15,136 bases of DNA from Bacteroidota bacterium (GTDB lineage Bacteria; Bacteroidota; Bacteroidia; Flavobacteriales; Flavobacteriaceae): positions 1-15,136 of the forward strand of contig JAEWKB010000099.1 in NCBI GenBank assembly GCA_023386255.1, written 5' to 3'. Under the pieces are notes generated by a model, which saw nothing but the letters and a program-made list of their open reading frames with translations, did no database searches and was not told the origin of the DNA. The stretch's first letter is position 1. Each line of letters opens with the position of its first letter. Both the position numbers and the translations under genes were made by a program. Of this stretch, positions 7,061 through 15,136 are shown in pieces.

Positions 7061-8344
7061 ATGGAAAGCGTACAAGCCATAAAACAGCGGTTCGAGATTA
7101 TAGGGAACGACTCTAAGCTTAACCGCGCTATAGAAAAAGCCATACAGGTGGCCCCTACCGATATCTCCGTACTTGTTACGGGGGAAAGCGGTGTGGGTAA
7201 AGAGAGCATACCTAAAATTATACACGCGCTGTCGCACCGCAAGCACGGCAAATACATTGCCGTAAACTGTGGCGCCATACCCGAAGGTACTATTGACAGC
7301 GAACTTTTCGGGCATGAAAAAGGCGCTTTTACCGGCGCTACCAATACCCGCGAAGGTTACTTTGAAGTAGCCGACGGCGGTACCATATTCCTTGACGAAG
7401 TTGGCGAACTTCCGCTTACCACACAGGTAAGACTGCTGCGTGTGCTGGAAAATGGTGAATTTATCAAAGTCGGCTCCAGCCAGGTACAGAAAACTAATGT
7501 GCGTATTGTGGCAGCAACCAATGTTAATATGTTTGATGCTATTGAAAAAGGCAAGTTTAGGGAAGACTTATACTATCGTTTAAGCACGGTAGAGATTACC
7601 CTCCCACCCCTTCGCGACCGCAAGGATGACATCCACCTGTTGTTCCGTAAATTTTCTTCTGATTTTGCACATAAATACAAGATGCCGCCTATACGGTTGG
7701 AAGATGATGCGGTAAACCTTCTCACGCAATACCGCTGGAGCGGGAACATACGCCAGCTGCGTAACGTGGCGGAGCAGATATCGGTTTTAGAAACCAACAG
7801 GAATATTTCCGGTTCGGCATTAAGAGGCTATCTGCCCGAGGCCGGCACCAACCTCCCTGCCATAGTACCGGGCCAGAAAAAACAGGAAAGCGACTTCAGT
7901 AATGAAAGAGAGATACTATATAAGGTGTTGTTTGATATGAAGGCCGACCTTAACGACCTGAAAAAGCTTACGCTGGAACTGATGCAAAACGGCAACAGCG
8001 GCAAGGTGCAGGAAACCAACAAAGGGCTTATACAACGCATTTATGGCAATAGGGATGAAAGCGACCGTGAATTTGAGGAACTGCCGCGCACCGAGGTATA
8101 TACCCCACAAAAGCAAAACAGGCCTGAACCGGTTGTAGAACATCATGATGATGACGACGACGACGATAACTACCTGTTTGCCGAAACCGTTGAGGAAGAA
8201 GAAACGCTAAGGCTGGATGAAAAGGAGATTGAACTGATAAAAAAAGCACTGGAACGCAATAAAGGTAAGCGCAAAGCAGCTGCCGAAGAATTGGGGATTT
8301 CGGAAAGGACATTATACCGAAAAATCAAGCAGTTCGATTTATAG
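7061..8344 (+). CDS. Sigma-54-dependent activator (AAA+ / Fis-HTH), no N-terminal sensor
   Basis: A 427-residue bacterial enhancer-binding protein. The AAA+ domain starts almost at the N-terminus: Walker A GESGVGKE (41-48), the sigma-54 contact loop GAFTGA (88-93), Walker B GGTIFLDEVGEL (106-117), VRIVAATN (147-154), FREDLYYRLS (166-175) and WSGNIRQLRN (226-235). A predicted helical/coiled segment (about 280-330), an acidic linker with seven consecutive Asp (363-369) and a C-terminal Fis-type HTH (KGKRKAAAEELGISERTLYRKI, about 401-422) follow. It would use ATP hydrolysis to open promoters held by sigma-54 RNA polymerase. There is no receiver, GAF or PAS domain, so activity must be controlled by amount, a partner or the linker. 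It lies between miaB and lptE, an order I recall from other flavobacteria. Target genes cannot be read from this window, though a partial -24/-12 element lies before groES. Confidence 0.93.
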   Translation: MESVQAIKQRFEIIGNDSKLNRAIEKAIQVAPTDISVLVTGESGVGKESIPKIIHALSHRKHGKYIAVNCGAIPEGTIDSELFGHEKGAFTGATNTREGYFEVADGGTIFLDEVGELPLTTQVRLLRVLENGEFIKVGSSQVQKTNVRIVAATNVNMFDAIEKGKFREDLYYRLSTVEITLPPLRDRKDDIHLLFRKFSSDFAHKYKMPPIRLEDDAVNLLTQYRWSGNIRQLRNVAEQISVLETNRNISGSALRGYLPEAGTNLPAIVPGQKKQESDFSNEREILYKVLFDMKADLNDLKKLTLELMQNGNSGKVQETNKGLIQRIYGNRDESDREFEELPRTEVYTPQKQNRPEPVVEHHDDDDDDDNYLFAETVEEEETLRLDEKEIELIKKALERNKGKRKAAAEELGISERTLYRKIKQFDL

Positions 8345-8357
8345 AAACTGATACAAA

Positions 8358-8861
8358 ATGAAAAGATTAAAAGCTATACTGGCACTAACACTGCTAATTA
8401 CTTTAAGCAGTTGCGCCTATTATAATTTTACCGGGACCGGCAAGATTGACGCGGAAACCTTTCAGGTAAACTATTTTATCAATAATGCCGAACTGGTAGA
8501 GCCGGGAATCGACATTACCTTCACGCGGAGGCTTCAGGACCTGATACAGAACCAAACCAACCTGAGCCTTACCAACAGCGGCGGCGACCTGGTATATGAA
8601 GGTGAGATTGTAGATTACCGCATATCGCCCATGACGGCTACTGCCGACCAGCGTGCCGCACAAAACAGGCTTAGCATAACTGTATTGGTAAGATTTACCA
8701 ACAGGAAAAAAGAAGATGACGATTTTGAAAAGCGTTATAGCTTTTACCATGACTTCAGCGGGAACCAGCTTCCTACGGGTGCAACGCTGCGTGAAGGGCT
8801 TGATGTAATTTTTGAGAGGATAACACAGGATATTTTTAACGACTCGCTGGCAAAATGGTAG
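8358..8861 (+). CDS. lptE: LPS-assembly lipoprotein LptE
   Basis: A 167-residue lipoprotein: signal peptide MKRLKAILALTLLITLSSC with lipobox LSSC and lipidated Cys19, then CAYYNFTGTGKIDAETFQV. The body matches the Bacteroidetes LptE/RlpB family (TFTRRLQDLIQNQTNLSL, GDLVYEGEIVDYRISPM, RLSITVLVRFTN, LREGLDVIFERITQDIFND). LptE sits in the outer membrane as a plug of the LptD barrel and helps place lipopolysaccharide on the surface. It begins 13 bp after the sigma-54 activator stop, indicating one transcript. It has no Shine-Dalgarno site. The heptad-repeat leader of the next gene begins 9 bp after its stop codon. Confidence 0.9.
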   Translation: MKRLKAILALTLLITLSSCAYYNFTGTGKIDAETFQVNYFINNAELVEPGIDITFTRRLQDLIQNQTNLSLTNSGGDLVYEGEIVDYRISPMTATADQRAAQNRLSITVLVRFTNRKKEDDDFEKRYSFYHDFSGNQLPTGATLREGLDVIFERITQDIFNDSLAKW

Positions 8862-8870
8862 AACTAGTGG

Positions 8871-8931
8871 CAGTGTTCAATCATCAGTATGCAGTTACTG
8901 AACACTGAACACTAAACTTTGAACACTAAAA
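8871..8931 (+). repeat. 7-bp-period repeat array with inverted halves, leader of the TPR gene
   Basis: The right half runs in exact 7-bp steps: ACTGAAC (8897), ACTGAAC (8904), ACTAAAC (8911), TTTGAAC (8918), ACTAAAA (8925). The left half has the complementary trend in the same period: CAGTGTT (8871), CAATCAT (8878), CAGTATG (8885), CAGTTA. CAGTGTTCA at 8871-8879 pairs perfectly with TGAACACTG at 8899-8907, and AGTGTTCAA at 8872-8880 pairs perfectly with TTGAACACT at 8919-8927, so two hairpin registers are possible. The units resemble the CTGAAAC/TTGAAAC units of the S23 cassette arms. The array fills almost the whole gap between lptE and the next gene and touches its TTG start codon. Confidence 0.7.
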
Positions 8932-9855
8932 TTGAATACAAAAGATTTTACATACCTGCTCAATAAGCCCTACAGCCTAACCGAAAGGCAAACGCTGGAA
9001 CTGGAGGCGGTACTCTCTGAGTATCCTTACCTGCAGAGTGCGCGTGCTATACAGCTAAAAGGTTTGTACAACCGGGACAGCTATCGCTATAATACGGAAC
9101 TGAAGAAGGCAGCCGCCTATACTACCGACAGGTCAATCTTGTTTGACTTCATTACTACTGAGCAGTTCCAGAGCATACAGAAAAACTTTTTTGAAGAGCA
9201 GGAAAAAGCTACTGAAGAAATAATAATTAAGGAAAGTGAGCAAGTTATACCTGTAGCGGAGGAGCCAGGGACGCCGGTTAACAAGCTGGAGGAATCTATA
9301 AAACTAAGCATTAAAGCTACTGAGCCTAAAAGCGAAGAGCCTGTTGCTGAAGAACCTGAGGTTATAGTTACCGAAGCCCCTATAATCCCGGTTATAGAAA
9401 AAGCCAAAGAAAGCCTTGAAATAGGTAAGCCGCTGGAATTTGATAAAACAGAAAAACACTCGTTCCAGGAATGGCTGCAGCTGTCAAAACTATCGCCAAT
9501 AAAAAGGAATGAAGAGGCGGAAAAACAAGTTCCGGACGAAGAACCTGAAGCCATTGTTCCTGAACCGGACGAAGCTAAGAGCAAAAAACTGGAACTTATA
9601 GATAAGTTTATTGAATCGAACCCCAAGATAGTGCCCAGTAAAACAGCCCCTGCCCCACCGGTAAATATTGAGCGCAGCACGCAGGACACCTCATACCTTA
9701 TGACAGAGACACTTGCACGGGTTTACCTGGAACAGAAGAAGTACAGCAAGGCTATACAGGCATATGAAATTTTAATTTTGAAATATCCGGAAAAAAGTGT
9801 TTTCTTTGCAGACCGTATTTCAGACATAAAACTTTTACAACAAAATAATAATTAA
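8932..9855 (+). CDS. Flavobacterial TPR-like protein of unknown function (TTG start)
   Basis: A 307-residue protein in three parts. The conserved N-terminal part (about 1-75) is helical: DFTYLLNKPYSLTERQTLELEAVLSEYPYLQSARAIQLKGLYN and then TTDRSILFDFI. The middle (about 85-240) is a low-complexity Glu/Pro/Val/Lys linker. The C-terminal part (about 252-305) has one recognisable tetratricopeptide-like helix pair, ETLARVYLEQKKYSKAIQAYEILILKYPEKS. No signal peptide or membrane segment is seen, so it is probably cytoplasmic; the helical ends suggest protein-protein contacts. TTG is the only reasonable start, because an in-frame TGA lies at 8920-8922 and no ATG occurs between that stop and the conserved region. 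The gene sits 4 bp before secG, and the lptE/TPR/secG order suggests an envelope-related role, which is an inference only. Confidence 0.85.
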   Translation: MNTKDFTYLLNKPYSLTERQTLELEAVLSEYPYLQSARAIQLKGLYNRDSYRYNTELKKAAAYTTDRSILFDFITTEQFQSIQKNFFEEQEKATEEIIIKESEQVIPVAEEPGTPVNKLEESIKLSIKATEPKSEEPVAEEPEVIVTEAPIIPVIEKAKESLEIGKPLEFDKTEKHSFQEWLQLSKLSPIKRNEEAEKQVPDEEPEAIVPEPDEAKSKKLELIDKFIESNPKIVPSKTAPAPPVNIERSTQDTSYLMTETLARVYLEQKKYSKAIQAYEILILKYPEKSVFFADRISDIKLLQQNNN

Positions 9856-9859
9856 GGCA

Positions 9860-10246
9860 ATGAGCACATTTTCAATTTTTCTGGTACTAATAACTATTGT
9901 TAGTTTCCTGCTTATAATAGTAATCATGGTACAAAATCCTAAAGGCGGAGGTTTGTCATCTACCCTGGGCGGATCTCAAATGATGGGTGGTGTACAAAAA
10001 ACTACCGATTTTCTTGACAAAAGTACCTGGACACTTGCTACAGCCCTTATTGTTCTGATACTGCTTTCATCAATGAGTTTCTCAAACAGCGCATCTGGTA
10101 ATGACAGCCTGATTGATGGTGCTACTACCCCTGCCGCAGCTACACAGCCTGCGCCGGGCTCTGCACCTGCCAGCGGACAAGCTACAACTCCTGCACAGCC
10201 ACAAGGCGCCACTACACCGGCTCCTGCTACTACACCTGCAGAATAA
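9860..10246 (+). CDS. secG: Preprotein translocase subunit SecG
   Basis: A 128-residue inner-membrane protein with two hydrophobic segments (about 4-25 and 54-72) around the family loop VQNPKGGGLSSTLGGSQMMGGVQKTTDFLDKSTW. SecG joins SecY and SecE in the Sec channel and aids SecA-driven export. After the second membrane segment comes a tail of about 50 residues made almost only of Ala, Pro, Thr, Gln and Gly (about 80-128), longer than the SecG core needs; such disordered tails occur in Bacteroidota SecG. It starts 4 bp after the TPR gene stop, so the two are probably translationally linked. It is the last gene before the terminator at 10267-10300. Confidence 0.93.
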   Translation: MSTFSIFLVLITIVSFLLIIVIMVQNPKGGGLSSTLGGSQMMGGVQKTTDFLDKSTWTLATALIVLILLSSMSFSNSASGNDSLIDGATTPAAATQPAPGSAPASGQATTPAQPQGATTPAPATTPAE

Positions 10247-10266
10247 CATATCATAATAAAAAACTT

Positions 10267-10300
10267 AAAAAATGCCAGCCTGTCAAAGCTGGCATTTTTT
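10267..10300 (+). terminator. Intrinsic terminator after secG
   Basis: The perfect stem AATGCCAGC (10271-10279) pairs with GCTGGCATT (10288-10296) around an 8-nt loop. A four-A tract before it and a T-tract after it extend the stem to 13 bp and give the U-run. It ends the miaB-to-secG transcript and separates it from groESL. Confidence 0.9.
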
Positions 10301-10306
10301 ATTCGG

Positions 10307-10344
10307 TAAATTTGTCAGTTTTTTTAATTGGCACAATTTCTGAA
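10307..10344 (+). promoter_or_regulatory. groESL leader: -7 box and partial sigma-54-like element; no CIRCE
   Basis: TAAATTTG (10307-10314) matches the Bacteroidetes TAnnTTTG -7 box exactly but overlaps the end of the secG terminator and lacks a clear -33 TTG. TTGGCACA (10328-10335) is a full -24 box of a sigma-54 promoter; the -12 box at the correct distance reads CTGAA where TTGCA is expected, losing the conserved C. No TTAGCACTC/GAGTGCTAA (CIRCE/HrcA) repeat is present between the terminator and groES. Which element drives heat-shock expression cannot be settled from sequence. Confidence 0.35.
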
Positions 10345-10388
10345 AAAGCAGAAACATCAAACTTTAATAACAAATAAATTTAACACAT

Positions 10389-10664
10389 ATGGCTTTAAAC
10401 ATTAAACCACTATCTGACCGTGTTCTTATTGAGCCGGTTGCAGCAGAAACACAAACAGCTTCCGGAATTTTTATTCCTGACACTGCTAAAGAGAAACCGC
10501 AAAAGGGTATTGTAGTAGCCGTAGGTAACGGAACTAAAGACCACGAAATGACTGTAAAAGTGGGCGATACTGTTTTGTATGGTAAATATGCAGGAACAGA
10601 ATTGAAATTTGAAGGTAAGGATTACCTTATCATGAAAGAAGATGAGATTTTTGCAATAATCTAA
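10389..10664 (+). CDS. groES: Co-chaperonin GroES (Hsp10)
   Basis: A 91-residue GroES, the heptameric lid of the GroEL cage. It shows the family start [22 protein letters not shown], the mobile loop (about 16-32) ending in [21 protein letters not shown] and the C-terminal [30 protein letters not shown]. The length is normal for a bacterial GroES. It is followed after 33 bp by groEL with no terminator between them, so they form a bicistronic operon. Confidence 0.97.
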   Translation: MALNIKPLSDRVLIEPVAAETQTASGIFIPDTAKEKPQKGIVVAVGNGTKDHEMTVKVGDTVLYGKYAGTELKFEGKDYLIMKEDEIFAII

Positions 10665-10685
10665 GTGTTTAATATTTAAAAGTAA

Positions 10686-12329
<1,644 letters not shown>

Positions 12330-12346
12330 TCATTGCCTAATAATAG

Positions 12347-12376
12347 AAAAAGGGAGCACAATGTGCTCCCTTTTTT
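12347..12376 (+). terminator. Intrinsic terminator after groEL
   Basis: AAAAAGGGAGCAC (12347-12359) pairs perfectly with GTGCTCCCTTTTT (12363-12375) around the 3-nt loop AAT, followed by T. It begins 17 bp after the groEL stop. The flanking A- and T-tracts make it likely to work in both directions. Confidence 0.92.
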
Positions 12377-12467
12377 ATTCGTTAATGTTATGCTAAAACA
12401 AAATATACCTGATAAGTCAATGTTATAATTTTAAGAAAATTTTACAAAGAAAAACCACACCTTATCA

Positions 12468-14810
12468 ATGAAAAAGATTTTACTCTTATGCTTTGCCTTT
12501 TGTTATGCAATTGGTACAGCACAAACATCACAGCCGACAGACCAGAAGCATGATTATCTCTTAAAAGTATTTTCTGACTATTTCTCGCTTGAACGCGAGA
12601 ATATACATGTTCATTTTGATAAGCATGTTTTCACTACTAATGAATCAGTGTGGTTTAAAGGGTATGTTTTCCACAGAAAGAAGAATCTGCCTTTTTTTAA
12701 TACCATAAACATATATGCAGCGCTGCTGGATCAGGAGGGGAAGATACTGGAAACGCAACTATTGTATGGAAACATAGGCAGCTTTACAGGCCATTTTAAG
12801 CTGAACAGCAAATTTAAGACAGGTAAGTATTACCTGCAGTTCTACACAAACTGGATGAACAACTTTACCGAAGATGAATCATCAGTATATGAAATAACCG
12901 TTATAAATCAAACGGCCGGGGGAGGAAGTATTTTATCAGCAGCTGCAGGCAAACCAGTTATAGAAATAAATCCCGAAGGAGGTATCCTGCTTCAGGGAGC
13001 AGTAAATAATATAGGTATACGTGTATATGGCTGTGGCTATATACCACTTCCTGTAACCGAAGCCATACTGACAGATGATAAAGGTGTCGCTCTTAAAAAG
13101 ATCCCGCTTAACAGGCTGGGTTACGGCAAAACAGATTTACCTGCTACTGCCGGGGCCGGCTACAAAATCGCTGTTATATTTGACGGCGTAAAGTATGAGC
13201 AGCACTTGCCTGCACCACACGCTAGAGGAGTGGCTCTTGATGTTAATAATTATGGCATTGCCGACAATACACTTATTAAAATACGTACTAATACCCAATC
13301 GGTAAATACTTTCAAAAATAACCCACTATACCTTGTGGTGCACCAGGATGACAAAGCAGCTATTTATGACGTTGATTTTTCCAATCAAAAAACGGAACAG
13401 GTTATATTACTGCCCAATACAGATTTTTTTGCCGGTACCAATACGATAAGGGTACTGGATAAGGATTTAAACCAGCTCGCTGAACGCGTGGTATATATAT
13501 ATCCTAAAACTATGCTCAATGCTACTTTTCAGAAACCGGTACAGAAAGATGATGAAATAGAACTTAAAGGGTTGGTAAGTTATCCTCACATGAACCTCAG
13601 CGTTTCTATATTGCCCGAAAATACTATCAGCATTGAGAACAACCGTGATATTTACGGCGACTTGCTCATAGCGCCTTATATTAAAGGAAACACTCCCGGA
13701 AAATATTTTTTTGAAACATTATCAAAAGGAAAGCATTATGAGCTTGACCTGTTCCTGCTAAACCATAAGAGTAAATATGAGTGGCACAACATACGCAGCA
13801 ATCCGCCAAGCAATAATTTTACTTTTGATATGGGTTTGAACGTTAAAGGTACTGTAGCGCCTTCGGCTGACAATAAATACGCCAAAATCAGGCTGTTTTC
13901 AAACAGTACCTACATTGAAGAGCTTACTGACATTAATGATAATAATGAATTCTTTTTCAACAACCTTATAATACCTGATTCAGCACATGTTAATTTTACC
14001 CTGCTAAAAAAAGGGGCAACACCAAAAAACCTTACAGTTATGCCACAGGTGCTGAATGCAAACCGCAAATTTTATAAAATGTACAAGCCAGAGCCACCCT
14101 GCACAGCTACAGCAACTCCTGGGGCCTATGAAATGCCGTTAATACAGGATGATGCCGTCGAGCTTGAAGAAGTATTGATAGAAGCCAAAAAATTGAAATA
14201 TGAACGTAGCAGCGGAAACCAAAATTTACGCGGCATAAAAATTACCGATGCCGAGATTACATACAATACTCTACTGCGCTTCATTACTAATTATGGCTTT
14301 ATTGTAAATGACAATGGTGTAGATATTTCAATTTCTACACGGGCGCGCAGCTCATCTATTAATGCCGCGGCCAGTACAGCGGCAGTATATATAGATAATA
14401 TACAGGTATATGATTATTCACAATTAAGGATTATCAGGATGGATGAGATTGATGAAATTTACCTAAACCCTACTGTACTTGTGCCTTCTATAAGAAATTT
14501 TTCAGGTGTAATAAAAATTTACCGAAAAAAGGAGGCGCTGCTTAAACGTAATGATCCAACATCCATAGTATTTAAAAACGGGTTTGAAAATGTATGGCCC
14601 TTTGAAAATGTAACCTATAATTCTACTACAGATAAAGGTTTTGTAAATTTTGGCATAATTAACTGGTTCCCTGAAGTAATGGCCAATGAAAACGGTGAAT
14701 TTAAATTTACCATTCCTGTCACAGGGCAAAAAACTGTAAAAATTCTATTAGAGGGTTTCAGTGCTGATGGTCGTTTAATTTCGGAAATAAAGACTCTACA
14801 GCTCAATTAA
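12468..14810 (+). CDS. Exported macroglobulin-like / TonB-plug-like protein
   Basis: A 780-residue protein with a Sec signal peptide (MKKILLLCFAFCYAIGTAQ, likely cut after AQ). Residues about 44-147 resemble the first macroglobulin (MG2-like) beta-domain of Bacteroidetes surface proteins (HVHFDKHVFTTNESVWFKGYVF, YYLQFYTNWM). A second beta-domain starts at VIEINPEGGILLQGAVNNIGIRVYG (about 164-188). Further beta-rich sequence follows. Near the C-terminus GIKITDAEITYNTLLRFITNYGF ... AVYIDNIQVYDYSQLRIIRMDEIDEIYLNP resembles the plug domain of TonB-dependent receptors, but no 22-strand barrel follows. The end (FGIINWFPEVMANENGEFKFTIPVTGQ) is a typical final Ig-like/MG element. A periplasmic or outer-membrane-associated location is likely; function is unknown. 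It stands outside the groESL operon; a weak promoter-like TAATTTTA lies at 12426-12433. Its stop overlaps the stop region of the convergent porin gene. Confidence 0.75.
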   Translation: MKKILLLCFAFCYAIGTAQTSQPTDQKHDYLLKVFSDYFSLERENIHVHFDKHVFTTNESVWFKGYVFHRKKNLPFFNTINIYAALLDQEGKILETQLLYGNIGSFTGHFKLNSKFKTGKYYLQFYTNWMNNFTEDESSVYEITVINQTAGGGSILSAAAGKPVIEINPEGGILLQGAVNNIGIRVYGCGYIPLPVTEAILTDDKGVALKKIPLNRLGYGKTDLPATAGAGYKIAVIFDGVKYEQHLPAPHARGVALDVNNYGIADNTLIKIRTNTQSVNTFKNNPLYLVVHQDDKAAIYDVDFSNQKTEQVILLPNTDFFAGTNTIRVLDKDLNQLAERVVYIYPKTMLNATFQKPVQKDDEIELKGLVSYPHMNLSVSILPENTISIENNRDIYGDLLIAPYIKGNTPGKYFFETLSKGKHYELDLFLLNHKSKYEWHNIRSNPPSNNFTFDMGLNVKGTVAPSADNKYAKIRLFSNSTYIEELTDINDNNEFFFNNLIIPDSAHVNFTLLKKGATPKNLTVMPQVLNANRKFYKMYKPEPPCTATATPGAYEMPLIQDDAVELEEVLIEAKKLKYERSSGNQNLRGIKITDAEITYNTLLRFITNYGFIVNDNGVDISISTRARSSSINAAASTAAVYIDNIQVYDYSQLRIIRMDEIDEIYLNPTVLVPSIRNFSGVIKIYRKKEALLKRNDPTSIVFKNGFENVWPFENVTYNSTTDKGFVNFGIINWFPEVMANENGEFKFTIPVTGQKTVKILLEGFSADGRLISEIKTLQLN

Positions 14811-15136
14811 AAAATACCTGGTACTGGGCTACTACAGCCCCTTTTCTTGTTGTACTGTCGCCTGCAATATTAAATACAGGGCGGTCCTGGTACGATATGG
14901 TCAACTTTGAAGTATGTCCTGCCAGCAGCCAGTTAACTCCTGCGTCAATATATGCCATGTTATTGTTCAGCCTGTCGTAATCAGCATACTGAACCGATAC
15001 ATAAGGCATAAGGGTTGTATTTCCAATTAAATTATCCCTAAACTTAAACCCTGCCTGCAGGTAGCCTACCGTACCGGTACCATACATTGGGAAAGCCGTT
15101 CCGGCCCCACTAAGTATTGAAAGATCATTATTGCCG
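14803..15136 (-). CDS. OprP/OprO-like outer-membrane porin, C-terminal end only
   Basis: On the minus strand the frame is open from the right window edge to a TGA at 14805-14803, giving about 110 residues; the start lies outside, and the ATG at 15087 is only internal. The sequence alternates polar and aromatic/hydrophobic residues as in beta-barrel strands (YGTGTVGYLQAGFKF, LMPYVSVQYADYDRL, MAYIDAGVNWLLAGHTSKL, TISYQDRPVF, GAVVAQYQVFF) and ends FFN, like the aromatic C-terminal strand of outer-membrane proteins recognised by BamA. The GVNWLLAGHTSKLTISY block resembles the last strands of phosphate-selective porins O and P in Bacteroidota. Substrate cannot be told. Its last 8 bp overlap the MG/plug gene on the other strand. 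Confidence 0.7.
   Translation of the reverse strand, partial: GNNDLSILSGAGTAFPMYGTGTVGYLQAGFKFRDNLIGNTTLMPYVSVQYADYDRLNNNMAYIDAGVNWLLAGHTSKLTISYQDRPVFNIAGDSTTRKGAVVAQYQVFFN
14826..14847 (+). terminator. Possible short terminator inside the convergent porin gene
   Basis: GGGCT (14826-14830) pairs with AGCCC (14836-14840) around a 5-nt loop, followed by CTTTTCTT. It lies 15 bp after the stop of the MG/plug gene, inside the coding end of the opposite gene. The stem is short, so strength is uncertain. Confidence 0.3.

Noticed and set aside
8147..8169. GAT/GAC run as a frameshift or phase-variation tract
   Set aside because: The codons are mixed GAT and GAC and the frame continues intact to the Fis-type HTH; slippage in triplets would only change linker length.
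8871..8931. CRISPR-like or CRISPR-leader repeat
   Set aside because: The repeat units are only 7 bp, directly abutting without spacers, and no cas gene is present.
9117..9689. 190-codon minus-strand open frame opposite the TPR gene
   Set aside because: It is a Ser-rich shadow of the Glu/Pro-rich linker on the other strand, with no recognisable domain.

Overview
The window looks like the chromosome of a gliding or T9SS-bearing Flavobacteriaceae-type Bacteroidota. The evidence is a gldK homologue, several TAnnTTTG promoter elements of the Bacteroidetes type, little use of Shine-Dalgarno sites, a Bacteroidetes-style LptE lipoprotein, and an OprP-like porin end beside an MG/TonB-plug surface protein. 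Most of it is a housekeeping region with no phage, plasmid, CRISPR, tRNA or rRNA signature.

Layout. Positions 1-4958 are transcribed leftward: topA, then a ureohydrolase-fold protein 3 bp downstream, then gldK, which runs off the left edge. Positions 4959-5165 are a divergent promoter region. Positions 5166-10246 form a rightward, probably co-transcribed series: miaB, a small IR-flanked cassette encoding an S23/four-helix-bundle protein, a sigma-54 activator (AAA+ and Fis-type HTH), lptE, a TPR-like protein with a TTG start, and secG, closed by a strong hairpin terminator at 10267-10300. groES-groEL follows with its own leader and terminator (12347-12376). A separate 780-residue exported protein with macroglobulin-like and TonB-plug-like parts follows, and its 3' end overlaps by 8 bp the 3' end of a convergent porin gene cut by the right edge.

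Functional threads. Envelope biogenesis dominates: LptE (LPS export), SecG (Sec translocon), GldK (T9SS/gliding ring), the exported MG/plug protein and the porin. GroES/GroEL, TopA and MiaB are core housekeeping functions.

The unusual signals are: (1) a 436-bp cassette bounded by perfect 26-bp inverted repeats whose arms are built of 7-bp units and contain the start and stop codons of the S23 gene; (2) a second 7-bp-period array with related units at 8871-8931, placed exactly as the leader of a TTG-started gene; (3) an arginase/formimidoylglutamase-like protein with only three of six expected metal ligands; (4) a groESL leader with no CIRCE operator but a partial sigma-54-like element.
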